Source of the DNA: Streptomyces rishiriensis
Lineage (GTDB): Bacteria > Actinomycetota > Actinomycetes > Streptomycetales > Streptomycetaceae
Assembly: GCF_003112535.1 (NCBI RefSeq)
Contig: NZ_BEWA01000003.1
Location: forward strand, 372,001 to 436,000
Length of the DNA: 64,000 bases
Direction of reading: 5' to 3'
Shown: positions 35,840-44,025 of the stretch, one piece after another
Layout of the letters: each line of letters starts with the position of its first letter
Numbering within the stretch: the stretch's first letter is position 1
The notes under the pieces: model-generated
Told to the model about the DNA's origin: nothing
Database searches by the model: none
Seen by the model: the letters and a program-made list of their open reading frames with translations, nothing else
Made by a program: the position numbers and the translations under genes

Positions 35840-37368
35840 GCGGGCGCTCCCGGTGGAATGAAAGGCAGTCCTTGCGGCGCGCCCGACTCGATGAGCCGCC
35901 GGAGCGCGTCGGTGTCCGCGTGCTGTTCGATCAGGTCGCCGAGCCGGTCGAGCTGTTCCTCGCGCAGCCCGGCGAAGGACGTGTCGGGGGCGGGGACGAA
36001 CCGGCGGCCCGCGGCGGCCGCCACCTCGCGCAGGAACGCCCGCCGGAACCCGTCCGACTCCAGCGAGCCGTGCCAGTGCGTGCCCCAGGTCTGACCGACC
36101 CGGCAGCCGTCCAGGCCGCGTCCCTCGCCGTCGGAGATGAACGTCTCGCCCCCGGTGACGTCGGCGACGCCGTGGTGGATCTCGTACCCCTCGACCGGTT
36201 CGCCGAGGGCTTCCCCCACCGGCCGGGTGAGGGTCTTCTCGCGGGCGAACCGCACCCGGACGGGGAGGATCCCCAGCCCGTCGACCTGTCCGCGCCGGCT
36301 CTCGACGTCGTCCTCGATGCGCTCGCCGAGGATCTGGAAGCCGCCGCAGACGCCGAGGACGGGCCGCCCCTCTGCGGCCCGGCGCAGCACCGCCTCGGCC
36401 AGGCCGCGTTCACGCAGCCACTCCAGGGCCCGCACCGTGCCCCGGGTCCCCGGGATCACCACCAGGTCGGCGTCGGCCAGTTCCTCGGGACGGTCCACGA
36501 ACCGCACGACGACGCCGGGTTCGGCGGCCAGCGCGTCCACGTCCGTGAAGTTCGACATGAGCGGGACCGCGCAGACGGCGATCCGCAGTACGTCCTCCCC
36601 GACGGGCGGGGCGGTGTTCGACTCGCGCACGGTGCCCCGCAGCGAGACCCTCAGGCCGTCCTCCTCGTCGATGCCGAGCCCGTGCCGGAACGGCAGCACG
36701 CCGTACGTGTGCCGGCCGGTGAGACCGTGCAGCATGTCCAGGCCCGGCTCCAGCAGGGAGACGTCGCCCCGGAACTTGTTCACCAGGAACCCGGCGACCA
36801 GCGCCTGGTCCTCGGGTGACAGGAGCGCGACGGTCCCGAAGAACGAGGCGAAGACGCCGCCGCGGTCGATGTCGCCCACGACCAGCACGGGCAGCCCGGC
36901 ATTGCGGGCGATTCCCATGTTGACGATGTCCGTCCGCCGCAGATTGATCTCGGCGGGACTGCCCGCCCCCTCACAGATCACCGCGTCATACGTGCCCCGC
37001 AACTCGGCGAGACAGTCGAGAACGGTCCCGAGGAGCTTCTGCTGCCGCCCGCCGTGGTACCCGCGCGCGCTCATCTCGCCCACCGGCTTGCCCAGCAGGA
37101 CCACCTGGCTGCTCTGCTCCCCGCCCGGCTTGAGCAGCACGGGGTTCATCAGCGCCGTCGGCTCGATGCGGCACGCCTGCGCCTGCATGGCCTGCGCCCG
37201 TCCGATCTCGGCGCCCTCGCGCGTGACGAACGAGTTCAGGGACATGTTCTGCGCCTTGAACGGCGCGACCTTCACCCCCTGCCGGACCAGCCACCGGCAG
37301 ATCCCGGCCGTGACGACGCTCTTGCCGGCGTCGGAGGTGGTGCCGGCCACCAGGAGACCCCCGCTCAT
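35836..37368 (-). CDS. cobQ: Cobyric acid synthase
   Basis: A 510-residue glutamine-dependent amidotransferase that amidates side chains b, d, e and g of adenosylcobyrinic a,c-diamide. The N-terminal domain has LLVAGTTSDAGKSVVTAGIC, VAPFKAQNMSLNSFVT and EGAGSPAEINLRRTDIVNMG. The glutaminase domain has LVVIPGTRGTVRALEWL, VLGVCGGFQILGERI with the nucleophilic Cys, and the catalytic His region VGQTWGTHWHGSLESDGFRR. ATG 37368 overlaps the cobD stop and the stop overlaps cobN, each by 4 bp. Confidence 0.97.
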   Translation of the reverse strand: MSGGLLVAGTTSDAGKSVVTAGICRWLVRQGVKVAPFKAQNMSLNSFVTREGAEIGRAQAMQAQACRIEPTALMNPVLLKPGGEQSSQVVLLGKPVGEMSARGYHGGRQQKLLGTVLDCLAELRGTYDAVICEGAGSPAEINLRRTDIVNMGIARNAGLPVLVVGDIDRGGVFASFFGTVALLSPEDQALVAGFLVNKFRGDVSLLEPGLDMLHGLTGRHTYGVLPFRHGLGIDEEDGLRVSLRGTVRESNTAPPVGEDVLRIAVCAVPLMSNFTDVDALAAEPGVVVRFVDRPEELADADLVVIPGTRGTVRALEWLRERGLAEAVLRRAAEGRPVLGVCGGFQILGERIEDDVESRRGQVDGLGILPVRVRFAREKTLTRPVGEALGEPVEGYEIHHGVADVTGGETFISDGEGRGLDGCRVGQTWGTHWHGSLESDGFRRAFLREVAAAAGRRFVPAPDTSFAGLREEQLDRLGDLIEQHADTDALRRLIESGAPQGLPFIPPGAPA

Positions 37369-38330
37369 GACGTACGCCCCTTCCGCGCGTCGAGCGCCTT
37401 TGCCGTGACGAAGCGCGCGGCGACGGTCACGCCGAGCGCGAGCAGGCCGACGCGGCGGGAGAGCCGCGCGGCGCGTTCGATGTCCTGGACGACGACGGGC
37501 CGCCCCGCCGCCCCGTTGAGCACGGGCCGGTGCTCGACCCGGCCGCCGTAGGACAGCGTCCCGCCCAGCCGCACTCCGAGAGCGCCCGCGAAGGACGCCT
37601 CCACGGGCCCGGCGTTGGGGCTGGGATGCTTGCGCGCGTCGGCGCGCCAGGCCCGCACCGCGCCCCGGGGGTCGTCTCCGGCGACGGCGGCGAGCAGGGC
37701 GGTCAGCCGTGCCCCGGGCCATCCGGCGACGTCGTCGAGCCGGGCCGAGGCCCACCCGAAGCGCAGATGGCGCGGCGACCGGTGCCCGACCATGGCGTCG
37801 AGGGTGTTGACCGCCCGGAACCCGACCAGCCCGGGCACACCGGCCGCCGCGCCCCACACCAGCGCGCCGACGACGGCGTCCGAGGTGTTCTCGGCGACGG
37901 ACTCCACGACGGCCCGGGCGATCCCGTCGGCGTCCAGGGCCTGCGGGTCGCGCCCGCACAGACTCGGCAGCCGTTCCCGGGCGGCCTCGACGTCTCCCGC
38001 CTCCAGGGCGCGCCCGACGCCCCGGGCCTCGCGCACGAGGGAGGCGCCCCCGACGACGGCCCAGGTGGCGGCGGCGGTGAGGGCGACGGAGGCGGCGGGA
38101 CGCCCGCGTACGGTCCGCGCGGCGACGGCTCCCAGGGCGACGGCGCCGCCCGCGCACACCACGGTGTGCAGGGCGCCCCATCCCCGGTGGTCCCGCCACA
38201 GCAGCCGCTCCACGGCGCCCGCGGCCCGGCCGAACGCGGCGACCGGATGCCCCCGGCGGGGGTCGCCGAGGAGCAGGTCGCCGAGGAGGCCGGCGGCGGC
38301 GCCGTACGCGTGGACGCGATCGGCACCCAT
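37365..38330 (-). CDS. cobD: Adenosylcobinamide-phosphate synthase (CobD/CbiB), membrane protein
   Basis: A 321-residue polytopic membrane protein. It joins aminopropanol (phosphate) to adenosylcobyric acid. The family opening AAGLLGDLLLGDPRRGHPVA and the blocks SLCGRDPQALDADGIARAVV, ESVAENTSDAVVGALVWGAA and HRSPRHLRFGWASARLDDVA are all present. Hydrophobic segments lie near residues 65-100 and 150-180 and at the C-terminus. It is the first gene of the cluster, starting about 90 nt downstream of the cobalamin riboswitch, so it is the direct target of B12 repression. Confidence 0.96.
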   Translation of the reverse strand: MGADRVHAYGAAAGLLGDLLLGDPRRGHPVAAFGRAAGAVERLLWRDHRGWGALHTVVCAGGAVALGAVAARTVRGRPAASVALTAAATWAVVGGASLVREARGVGRALEAGDVEAARERLPSLCGRDPQALDADGIARAVVESVAENTSDAVVGALVWGAAAGVPGLVGFRAVNTLDAMVGHRSPRHLRFGWASARLDDVAGWPGARLTALLAAVAGDDPRGAVRAWRADARKHPSPNAGPVEASFAGALGVRLGGTLSYGGRVEHRPVLNGAAGRPVVVQDIERAARLSRRVGLLALGVTVAARFVTAKALDARKGRTS

Positions 38331-38424
38331 CGGCTCAGCCGGCCGTGCGGGCGGCCGACGGGCTGGGGGCGGTGCGCAGGGCGCTCGATGGGCAGCCGAA
38401 CATGGCTATGTGTCCTCACTCAGG

Positions 38425-38575
38425 GTGTCCACGCCCTGGTTCGACGAGACCGCGGCGAGAGTTCCTGGCTCCCGGGGGTTACTACCCCGGTGACAGTGGC
38501 GGGACCGCGCCGGATTCACACCGGCTTCCTCTTCTGCCGCCGTACATGGCCCGGGCAGTCCACCACGGGCCCGGA
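38425..38575 (-). ncRNA. Cobalamin riboswitch (AdoCbl/B12 element) controlling the cob operon
   Basis: Read on the minus strand, the conserved aptamer elements occur in order: AGGAAGCCGGTGTGAATCC (38531-38513), then GCGCGGTCCCGCCACTGTCA, a GGGGTAGTAACCCCC stem-loop, and the B12 box GAGCCAGGAACTCTCGCC (about 38474-38457). Downstream, CAGGGCGT and ACACCCTG (about 38438-38421) can pair with one mismatch and may be the expression platform before cobD. Known function: B12 binding lowers expression of downstream genes. Confidence 0.93.
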
Positions 38576-38586
38576 AGGGCCGTCAA
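38557..38586 (-). promoter_or_regulatory. Candidate promoter of the riboswitch transcript
   Basis: On the minus strand TTGACG (38586-38581) is followed after 18 nt by TGGACT (38562-38557), placing the start about 38550 at the 5' edge of the aptamer. The -35 lies within a GTCAAC/GTTGAC inverted repeat (38582-38598). The -10 is weak, so this is tentative. Confidence 0.4.
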
Positions 38587-38657
38587 CTTGCTGTTGACCT
38601 GCGAGGGGAGAGTGTGCAGAACCCCACACGCGGGCGATCGCCGTGGTCACACGCGAA

Positions 38658-38689
38658 GGGGTGCGGGACGGCGACCCGTCCCGCACCCC
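38658..38689 (-). terminator. Strong hairpin terminator downstream of the pit operon
   Basis: Perfect 14-bp arms, GGGGTGCGGGACGG (38658-38671) and its complement (38676-38689), enclose the tetraloop CGAC. It lies about 20 bp after the stop of the small membrane protein gene and upstream of the riboswitch promoter, so it separates the pit and cob transcripts. Confidence 0.8.
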
Positions 38690-38709
38690 GGGGATGTCCC
38701 GATGACCCG

Positions 38710-38931
38710 TCAGGCCACGATCAGGGAGATCCCGTACGCCACCGCCGCCGCGCAGGCCGCGAAGCACGCGTACGCGCCCGTCACCGCGAGGGCGGCCGAG
38801 CCGCCCTCGGCCGTCGCGCGCTCCTGGCGCGACAGGCCCATGACGCCGAGGGTGAACAGGGCCACGAGGCCCACGGTGACCACGAGGCTGACGCCGAACA
38901 CGGAGCCCAGGGCTGCCCAGTCGATCTTCAT
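38710..38931 (-). CDS. Small two-helix membrane protein downstream of pit
   Basis: A 73-residue protein with two hydrophobic segments: SVFGVSLVVTVGLVALFTLG (about 9-29) and SAALAVTGAYACFAACAAAVAYGISLIVA-like sequence at the C-terminus. The loop between them is charged (LSRQERATAEGG). No known domain is recognised. It lies 34 bp after the phosphate transporter gene on the same strand and just before a strong terminator, so it is almost certainly the second gene of a two-gene operon. A role as a small accessory of the Pit transporter is an inference from position. Confidence 0.75.
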   Translation of the reverse strand: MKIDWAALGSVFGVSLVVTVGLVALFTLGVMGLSRQERATAEGGSAALAVTGAYACFAACAAAVAYGISLIVA

Positions 38932-38965
38932 GATGCTTCTCTTCCTTCGTACCGGACGGGCCGGA

Positions 38966-40222
38966 TCAGACGGCCGCGGCCGGCGGGACGGCGGGGGCCA
39001 CGGGCTCCGGGGCCGGGGCCGGGGCCGGGGAGGGGATGGTCGCCGTCAGGTCGTCGGCGAGGGAACCCGCCGGGGGCGGGGCGACGGCCGCGATCGCCGT
39101 CGTGACGACGCCGGCCGGCTCCTCGGTGTCGTTGACGTTCGAGGCGTCGACGACCTCGCGCCGGGAGATCTTCCAGATCGCGGCGCTGGAGGCGATCAGG
39201 AAGGCGGCCACGACGGCCGTGCCCCAGTCGCCGAGGCCGGTCACCGACTCGGCGAGCGCGCCCACCAGGGCCGCCGCCGGGAGGGTCAGGCCCCAGGCCA
39301 CGAACATGCGGGTCGCCGTGGACCAGCGGACCACGCCGCCCTTGCGGCCCAGGCCCGCGCCCATCACCGAACCGGAGACCGAGTGGGTCGTGGAGAGGGA
39401 GAAGCCGAGGTGGGAGGAGGCCAGGATGACCGTGGCCGCGCTGGTCTGGGCGGCGAAGCCCTGCTGCGGCTGGAGTTCGGTCAGGCCCTTGCCCATGGTG
39501 CGGATGATGCGCCAGCCGCCGAGGTAGGTGCCGAGCGCGATGGCCATGCCGGCCGAGAGGATGACCCAGGTGGGCGGGTCGGAGTCGGGGGCCACGGCGC
39601 CGCCGGCGACCAGGGCGAGGGTGATGATGCCCATCGTCTTCTGCGCGTCGTTGGTGCCGTGCGCGAGCGAGACCAGGCCGGCCGAGGCGATCTGGCCGGT
39701 GCGGTATCCCTTCGCCGCGGCCTTGCCCTCGGCCTTCCTGCCCAGGGTGTACGAGAGCCGGGTCGCGAGCATCGCGGCGACGCCCGCCACGATCGGAGCC
39801 GCGACCGCCGGGAGCAGGACCTTGGTGACCAGCACGTCACCGTGGACCGCGCCCGTTCCGGCCGAGGCGATGGTGGCGCCGATCAGGCCGCCCATGAGGG
39901 CGTGGGAGGAGCTGGACGGCAGGCCCACCAGCCAGGTCAGCAGGTTCCAGAGGATCGCGCCGACCAGGGCGGCGAAGATGACCTCGGGACGGATGCCGGT
40001 CTCGTCGACGAGACCCTTGGAGATCGTGTTGGCGACCTCCACCGAGAGGAAGGCGCCCACAAGGTTCAGCACGGCGGACATCGCCACCGCGACCTTGGGC
40101 TTGAGTGCACCGGTCGAGATGGTCGTGGCCATCGCGTTGGCGGTGTCGTGGAAACCGTTCGTGAAATCGAACGCGAGTGCGGTGACGACCACAATCGCGA
40201 GGATCAGCGAGAAGTTTTCCAT
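38966..40222 (-). CDS. pitH2: Inorganic phosphate transporter, PiT family (PitH2 type)
   Basis: A 418-residue Pit/PHO4 family permease. The duplicated signature is visible: ALAFDFTNGFHDTANAMATT near the N-terminus and GLVSLAHGTNDAQKTMGII in the second half. About ten hydrophobic segments are present, with a cytoplasmic basic loop (LGRKAEGKAAAKGYRTGQ). The C-terminal tail is Pro/Ala-rich. It imports metal-phosphate by H+ symport. A PHO-box-like direct repeat lies about 50-70 bp upstream. In S. coelicolor the corresponding gene is reported to be under PhoP control, which agrees. The symbol follows that homologue. Confidence 0.92.
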   Translation of the reverse strand: MENFSLILAIVVVTALAFDFTNGFHDTANAMATTISTGALKPKVAVAMSAVLNLVGAFLSVEVANTISKGLVDETGIRPEVIFAALVGAILWNLLTWLVGLPSSSSHALMGGLIGATIASAGTGAVHGDVLVTKVLLPAVAAPIVAGVAAMLATRLSYTLGRKAEGKAAAKGYRTGQIASAGLVSLAHGTNDAQKTMGIITLALVAGGAVAPDSDPPTWVILSAGMAIALGTYLGGWRIIRTMGKGLTELQPQQGFAAQTSAATVILASSHLGFSLSTTHSVSGSVMGAGLGRKGGVVRWSTATRMFVAWGLTLPAAALVGALAESVTGLGDWGTAVVAAFLIASSAAIWKISRREVVDASNVNDTEEPAGVVTTAIAAVAPPPAGSLADDLTATIPSPAPAPAPEPVAPAVPPAAAV

Positions 40223-40269
40223 TTACCCAGGCAATCGTTCGAAGTCATTGGAGCGTCGACCGTAGGCAA

Positions 40270-40291
40270 CCTGGATGAACGGAAGATGAAC
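40270..40291 (-). promoter_or_regulatory. PHO box (PhoP direct repeats) upstream of pit
   Basis: On the minus strand GTTCATC occurs twice with 11-bp periodicity (40291-40285 and 40280-40274), followed by TTGCCTAC in the position of a weaker third unit. The PhoP consensus is an 11-bp direct repeat starting GTTCACC. The position 50-70 bp before the pit start suits an activating site. Confidence 0.65.
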
Positions 40292-40428
40292 TGGGGCAGG
40301 CATCATGGTGTCGTTCGCTGTGGGCTGGTGGGGGAGTTGGAGGTCCGCCTGCCGGCCCCCGCCGCCGGGACGTCCGGGACGCGCCGCGACTCACCCCGGG
40401 AACAGGGGCGTCCTGGCAGGATCGCGGC

Positions 40429-41160
40429 ATGGCTGAGCAGCGACGCGAGCAGGCGGACGCCCGGGATCCCGGGGACGGCGGACAGGGCGCGGTGGAGCGC
40501 CGGGGCAGGCGCGCGACGCCCGAGGAGGCCAGGGCCTGGGAGGCCCTCGTGACGACGGCCCGCCGCACCGTGACCGACGGTCTCGTCGTCGGCACCTCCG
40601 GCAACGTCTCCGTGCGCGTCGGCGACACCGTGCTGGTCACCCCGTCGGGGGTGCCCTACGACCGGCTCGGCCCGGACGACGTCACCGGCGTCGACCTCGC
40701 CGGCCGGCAGGTGCTCGGCGCCCTCGTCCCGACGAGCGAACTGCCGATGCACCTGGCCGTATACAGCACCCGTGACGCCGGGGCGGTCGTCCACACCCAC
40801 GCCGTGCACGCCACGGCCGTCTCGACCCTCGTCCCGGAACTCCCTCTCGTCCACTACATGGCGGGCGCCCTCGGCGGCCCCGTCCGGGTCGCCCCCTACG
40901 CCACGTACGGCACCGAGGAGCTGGCCGGGCACGTGCTCCGGGCGCTCGACGGACGTACCGGCTGCCTGTTGCAGAACCACGGCACCCTCACCTACGGCGC
41001 CACCCTCGACCAGGCCTACGACCGCACGGCCCAGCTGGAGTGGATGTGCCGCCTGTGGCTGACGGCCTCCTCGCTCCCGGGCCGCACCCCGACGCTGCTG
41101 ACCGAGGACCAGGTGGAGCAGGCGGCGCGCCGTCTCCGGGGCTACGGCCAGCAAAACTGA
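40429..41160 (+). CDS. Class II aldolase/adducin-family protein
   Basis: A 243-residue zinc-dependent class II aldolase-like protein (L-fuculose-phosphate aldolase/ribulose-phosphate epimerase fold). The conserved phosphate-binding region is TSGNVSVRVGDTVLVTPSG. Zinc ligands are in AVVHTHAVHATAVS (HTH) and LLQNHGTLTYGATL. The catalytic acid is probably the Glu in PTSELPMHLAV. The first ~30 residues are charged and poorly conserved (QRREQADARDPGDGG). ATG 40429 follows CAGGATCGCGGC without a strong ribosome-binding site. The sugar phosphate substrate is unknown. Confidence 0.87.
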   Translation: MAEQRREQADARDPGDGGQGAVERRGRRATPEEARAWEALVTTARRTVTDGLVVGTSGNVSVRVGDTVLVTPSGVPYDRLGPDDVTGVDLAGRQVLGALVPTSELPMHLAVYSTRDAGAVVHTHAVHATAVSTLVPELPLVHYMAGALGGPVRVAPYATYGTEELAGHVLRALDGRTGCLLQNHGTLTYGATLDQAYDRTAQLEWMCRLWLTASSLPGRTPTLLTEDQVEQAARRLRGYGQQN

Positions 41161-41260
41161 CCGCCGAGGCGCCGCCCCGCGCCCTGGTGCCCGGGGTGCG
41201 GCGTCACCCCGGGCGGACCCACCACTGGCCGTCGCGGTGGTCGGCCTGGACACTGGTCGG

Positions 41261-42397
41261 GTGCGCACTGTCACAGCGACGGCCGCCGCCGTCACCGCAG
41301 CCCTGGCCGCCGGCGCCGCCAGTGTCGCCGCCGGCCGGTTCGCCAGCGACGCCGCGCTGAAGGCGCCGCCGGGCCGGCCCCTGCCCACCGAACCCCGGCT
41401 CACCGTGCACGGCACGGCCGCCGGACAGATCACCGTGACCCGCGACCTGGCCGCCCTGCGCCCCGGCTCCTACGGCCTGTCGGGCAACGGGACGCACGCG
41501 GTCGTCGGCCCCGTCCTGCCCACGGACCCGCACCCCGTCGACACCGTCGTGCGCCGCCTGGAGCGCGTCACCCACGGCTCCCTGCACTCCGGGGACGCGG
41601 TCTGGCTGACCCCGAACCTGCACGTCGGCAACCCCGGCAGCGCCCTCGGCCTCGACCACGCCGACGTCGACGTCCCCGGCGAACTGGGCAACCTGCCCGC
41701 CTGGTTCGTGCCCGGCGCCCGCCGCACCTGGGTGATCGCCGTGCACGGCCTGGGCGCCACCCGGGAGCACGCCCTGAACGTCGTGGGCTTCCTGCACCGC
41801 CGCCGTTTCCCCGTCCTCGCCCTCGCCTACCGCGGCGACCTCGGCGCACCCCGCCCGCCGGACGGGCTGAACCACCTCGGCGCGACCGAGTGGCGCGACC
41901 TCGACGCGGCGATGCGGTACGCCCTGCGCTACGGCGCCGAACGCGTCGTCCTGCTCGGCTGGTCCACCGGCGCCGCCATGGCGCTGCGCGCGGCCGCCGA
42001 CTCGGGCCTGCGCGACCTCGTCTCGGGGCTCGTGCTGGACTCGCCGGTCCTCGACTGGCGGACGACGCTGCGCGCCCTGGCCGCCGCCCGCCACACCCCC
42101 GGAGCGCTGCTGCCGCTCGCCGTCCGCGCCGCCGAGGGCCGCACCGGCCTGCGCGGCGGCGCCGGCGACCCCGCGGCCGCGGCGGCCGCGCCGGACCGGC
42201 TGCGGGTCCCGACGCTGATCGTGCACGGACCCGACGACGCCGTCGCCCCCTGGGGCGCCTCCCGCCGCCTCGCCGCCCGCCGCCCCGACCTCGTCACCCT
42301 GCACACCGTGGCGGGCGCCCCGCACGGCGCCATGTGGAACGCCGACCCCGCCGCCTACGAGGAGGCGCTGCGCCGCTTCCTGACCCCGCTGATGTGA
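41261..42397 (+). CDS. Alpha/beta-hydrolase, probably exported or membrane-associated
   Basis: A 378-residue protein. An alanine-rich hydrophobic N-terminus (VTAALAAGAASVAAGRFASD) may be a signal or anchor. The serine hydrolase core has the oxyanion region IAVHGLGATREHALN, the nucleophile elbow GWSTGAAMAL, the acid in LIVHGPDDAVAPWG and the catalytic His in GAPHGAMWNADP. The segment before the core (VTRDLAALRPGSYGLSGNG) is characteristic of this actinobacterial family. GTG 41261 is preferred; GTG 41237 is in frame and neither has a good ribosome-binding site. The substrate is unknown. Confidence 0.8.
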   Translation: MRTVTATAAAVTAALAAGAASVAAGRFASDAALKAPPGRPLPTEPRLTVHGTAAGQITVTRDLAALRPGSYGLSGNGTHAVVGPVLPTDPHPVDTVVRRLERVTHGSLHSGDAVWLTPNLHVGNPGSALGLDHADVDVPGELGNLPAWFVPGARRTWVIAVHGLGATREHALNVVGFLHRRRFPVLALAYRGDLGAPRPPDGLNHLGATEWRDLDAAMRYALRYGAERVVLLGWSTGAAMALRAAADSGLRDLVSGLVLDSPVLDWRTTLRALAAARHTPGALLPLAVRAAEGRTGLRGGAGDPAAAAAAPDRLRVPTLIVHGPDDAVAPWGASRRLAARRPDLVTLHTVAGAPHGAMWNADPAAYEEALRRFLTPLM

Positions 42398-42568
42398 GAC
42401 CGCCCGACGGCCGGCCGCCCCGAGCGGTCGCGGGGGTTCCGTTTAAGGCCGTACCACTGGCCTGAAGGCGCCGCCTCCCCCTCGATCCACCCCGGGCGCC
42501 GGCCGCTCCACCGGGCCGCCGCGGCATTCCGTTTGGGTTTTCGGACCGTCAACCGGAAGACTGCACCC

Positions 42569-44005
42569 GTGACGTCCCGTATCCCGCGCGACTCCAGGCT
42601 TCGACTCGTCCGCCCGCGACCCCTGGCCGCCGCCCCCTCAGCTGTGAACGAGCGGCGCCCGCGCCGCCCCGCACCCCGCCCGCCGGAGGGCACCCCGGCG
42701 CCCGCGGAGCTGGCCAGAATGGCGCGCTCCGGACTGGCCGCCGCGGCCCGCGTCGCCCGCTGGGCCGACAACGCCCTCGGCCCCGGCCGAGACGCCGCGA
42801 CCACCGAAGGCAAGGCCACGCTCTCCGACGCGACCGCGCGGCGGGCCGCCGCCGACCTGGGCCTGACCGTCGACCGGATCCGCGCCGACTGGGACACCGC
42901 CCGGCTCGCCGGCCTCGTCGAGGTGCACGGCGACAGCGCTCGCCCCGGCTGGCGGCTGCGTGCCTGGAACCGCGACGACAGCGCCGTCCTGCGCGGCTGG
43001 GTCGCCCTGTTCGACGCCTGGTCCCTGGCCTCCCCGGAACCGGAGGACCAGGAGCCCGGCGCGGTCGCCGAGGTCGTCTCGGCCATGCCCCAGGTGCTCT
43101 CCTTCCTCCAGCTGTCCGCCGGGCCCGTCCCCGTCGAGCAGCTGCTGGACCTGCTCCGCCAGCGCGTGACCGAACTGCGCACCGAGCGCTGCGAAGTCCC
43201 CTACAGCGCCGGTTCCGAGCCCGCGACGCCGCTCGCCCCGGTCACCTCCGCCGACGTCGAGCCGGCCGAGCCCGCCCAGGACGCCGAACTCGCCCCTCTC
43301 CTCGACTGGGCCCTGCACGCCCTCGCCTCCGTGGGCGCCCTCACCTACGGCGACGCACACGCCACCCTCACCCCACTGGGCAGCTGGGCGGTCTGGGTCA
43401 AGCTGGAGCAGATCTGCGTCGCCGCGCAGAGCCCCGCCGGGAACATCGAGCAGTCGGCCGAGGCCATGCTCCGCGGCTGCGCGCAGCTGCGCCCCAACGC
43501 GGCCCGGTCCGAGTACCGCGCCTGGCTCGCCGCCCGCACCGTCGGCAGCGCCGTCAGCGAACTGCTGCTGGCCGCCCGCGGGGACGACGCCCTGCTGCGC
43601 GGCCTCGCCTTCGAGGCGCTGCGCGTCGTGGGCGCTCCCGCCGAGCCCGACGTCCGGGCGGTCGTGGACGAGCCCGCCCTGCGGCCGTACGCCCTGCTGT
43701 GGCTCGCCGAACACGACGGCGTCGACCCCGAGGACGCCCACGAGGTGCTCACCCGGCAGGAGGCCACCTGGCTGTGGGTCGACACCGCCGCGGCCGTCGC
43801 CGACCACGGCGAGGCGCCGATGCTCGTACGCCACCTGGAGTCCGCGCTGCAGCCGACCGTGCCGGCGCTGCTGACGGAGGTGCGGGCCGTCGGGCATCCG
43901 CGCACCGTGCAGGTGCTGGTGGCGCTGGCCGCCGCGCACCCGGACCCGGCGCTGGCCAAGGCCGTGCGCCGGGCCGCCTTCCAGGTGCACACCGGGGGCA
44001 GCTGA
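42569..44005 (+). CDS. Conserved actinobacterial protein of unknown function, helical
   Basis: About 478 residues. The first ~45 are basic and proline-rich (RLRLVRPRPLAAAPSA, ERRPRRPAPRPPEG). Residues ~80-130 (LSDATARRAAADLGLTVDRI, then WDTARLAGLVEVHGD) resemble a winged-helix module. The rest is alpha-helical; LRGLAFEALRVVGAPAEPDV, LPALLTEVRAVGHPRTVQV-type and VALAAAHPDPALAKAVRRAA stretches suggest HEAT-like repeats near the C-terminus. There is no membrane segment or enzymatic motif. GTG 42569 has GGAAG about 10 nt upstream. I do not recognise a characterised family, so no function is assigned. Confidence 0.75.
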   Translation: MTSRIPRDSRLRLVRPRPLAAAPSAVNERRPRRPAPRPPEGTPAPAELARMARSGLAAAARVARWADNALGPGRDAATTEGKATLSDATARRAAADLGLTVDRIRADWDTARLAGLVEVHGDSARPGWRLRAWNRDDSAVLRGWVALFDAWSLASPEPEDQEPGAVAEVVSAMPQVLSFLQLSAGPVPVEQLLDLLRQRVTELRTERCEVPYSAGSEPATPLAPVTSADVEPAEPAQDAELAPLLDWALHALASVGALTYGDAHATLTPLGSWAVWVKLEQICVAAQSPAGNIEQSAEAMLRGCAQLRPNAARSEYRAWLAARTVGSAVSELLLAARGDDALLRGLAFEALRVVGAPAEPDVRAVVDEPALRPYALLWLAEHDGVDPEDAHEVLTRQEATWLWVDTAAAVADHGEAPMLVRHLESALQPTVPALLTEVRAVGHPRTVQVLVALAAAHPDPALAKAVRRAAFQVHTGGS

Positions 44006-44025
44006 CCGGGCCGCGCGGGGGCCGC

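Noticed and set aside
32480..36094. 1204-codon open frame on the plus strand
   Set aside because: Antisense to cobN, whose full-length family match is certain.
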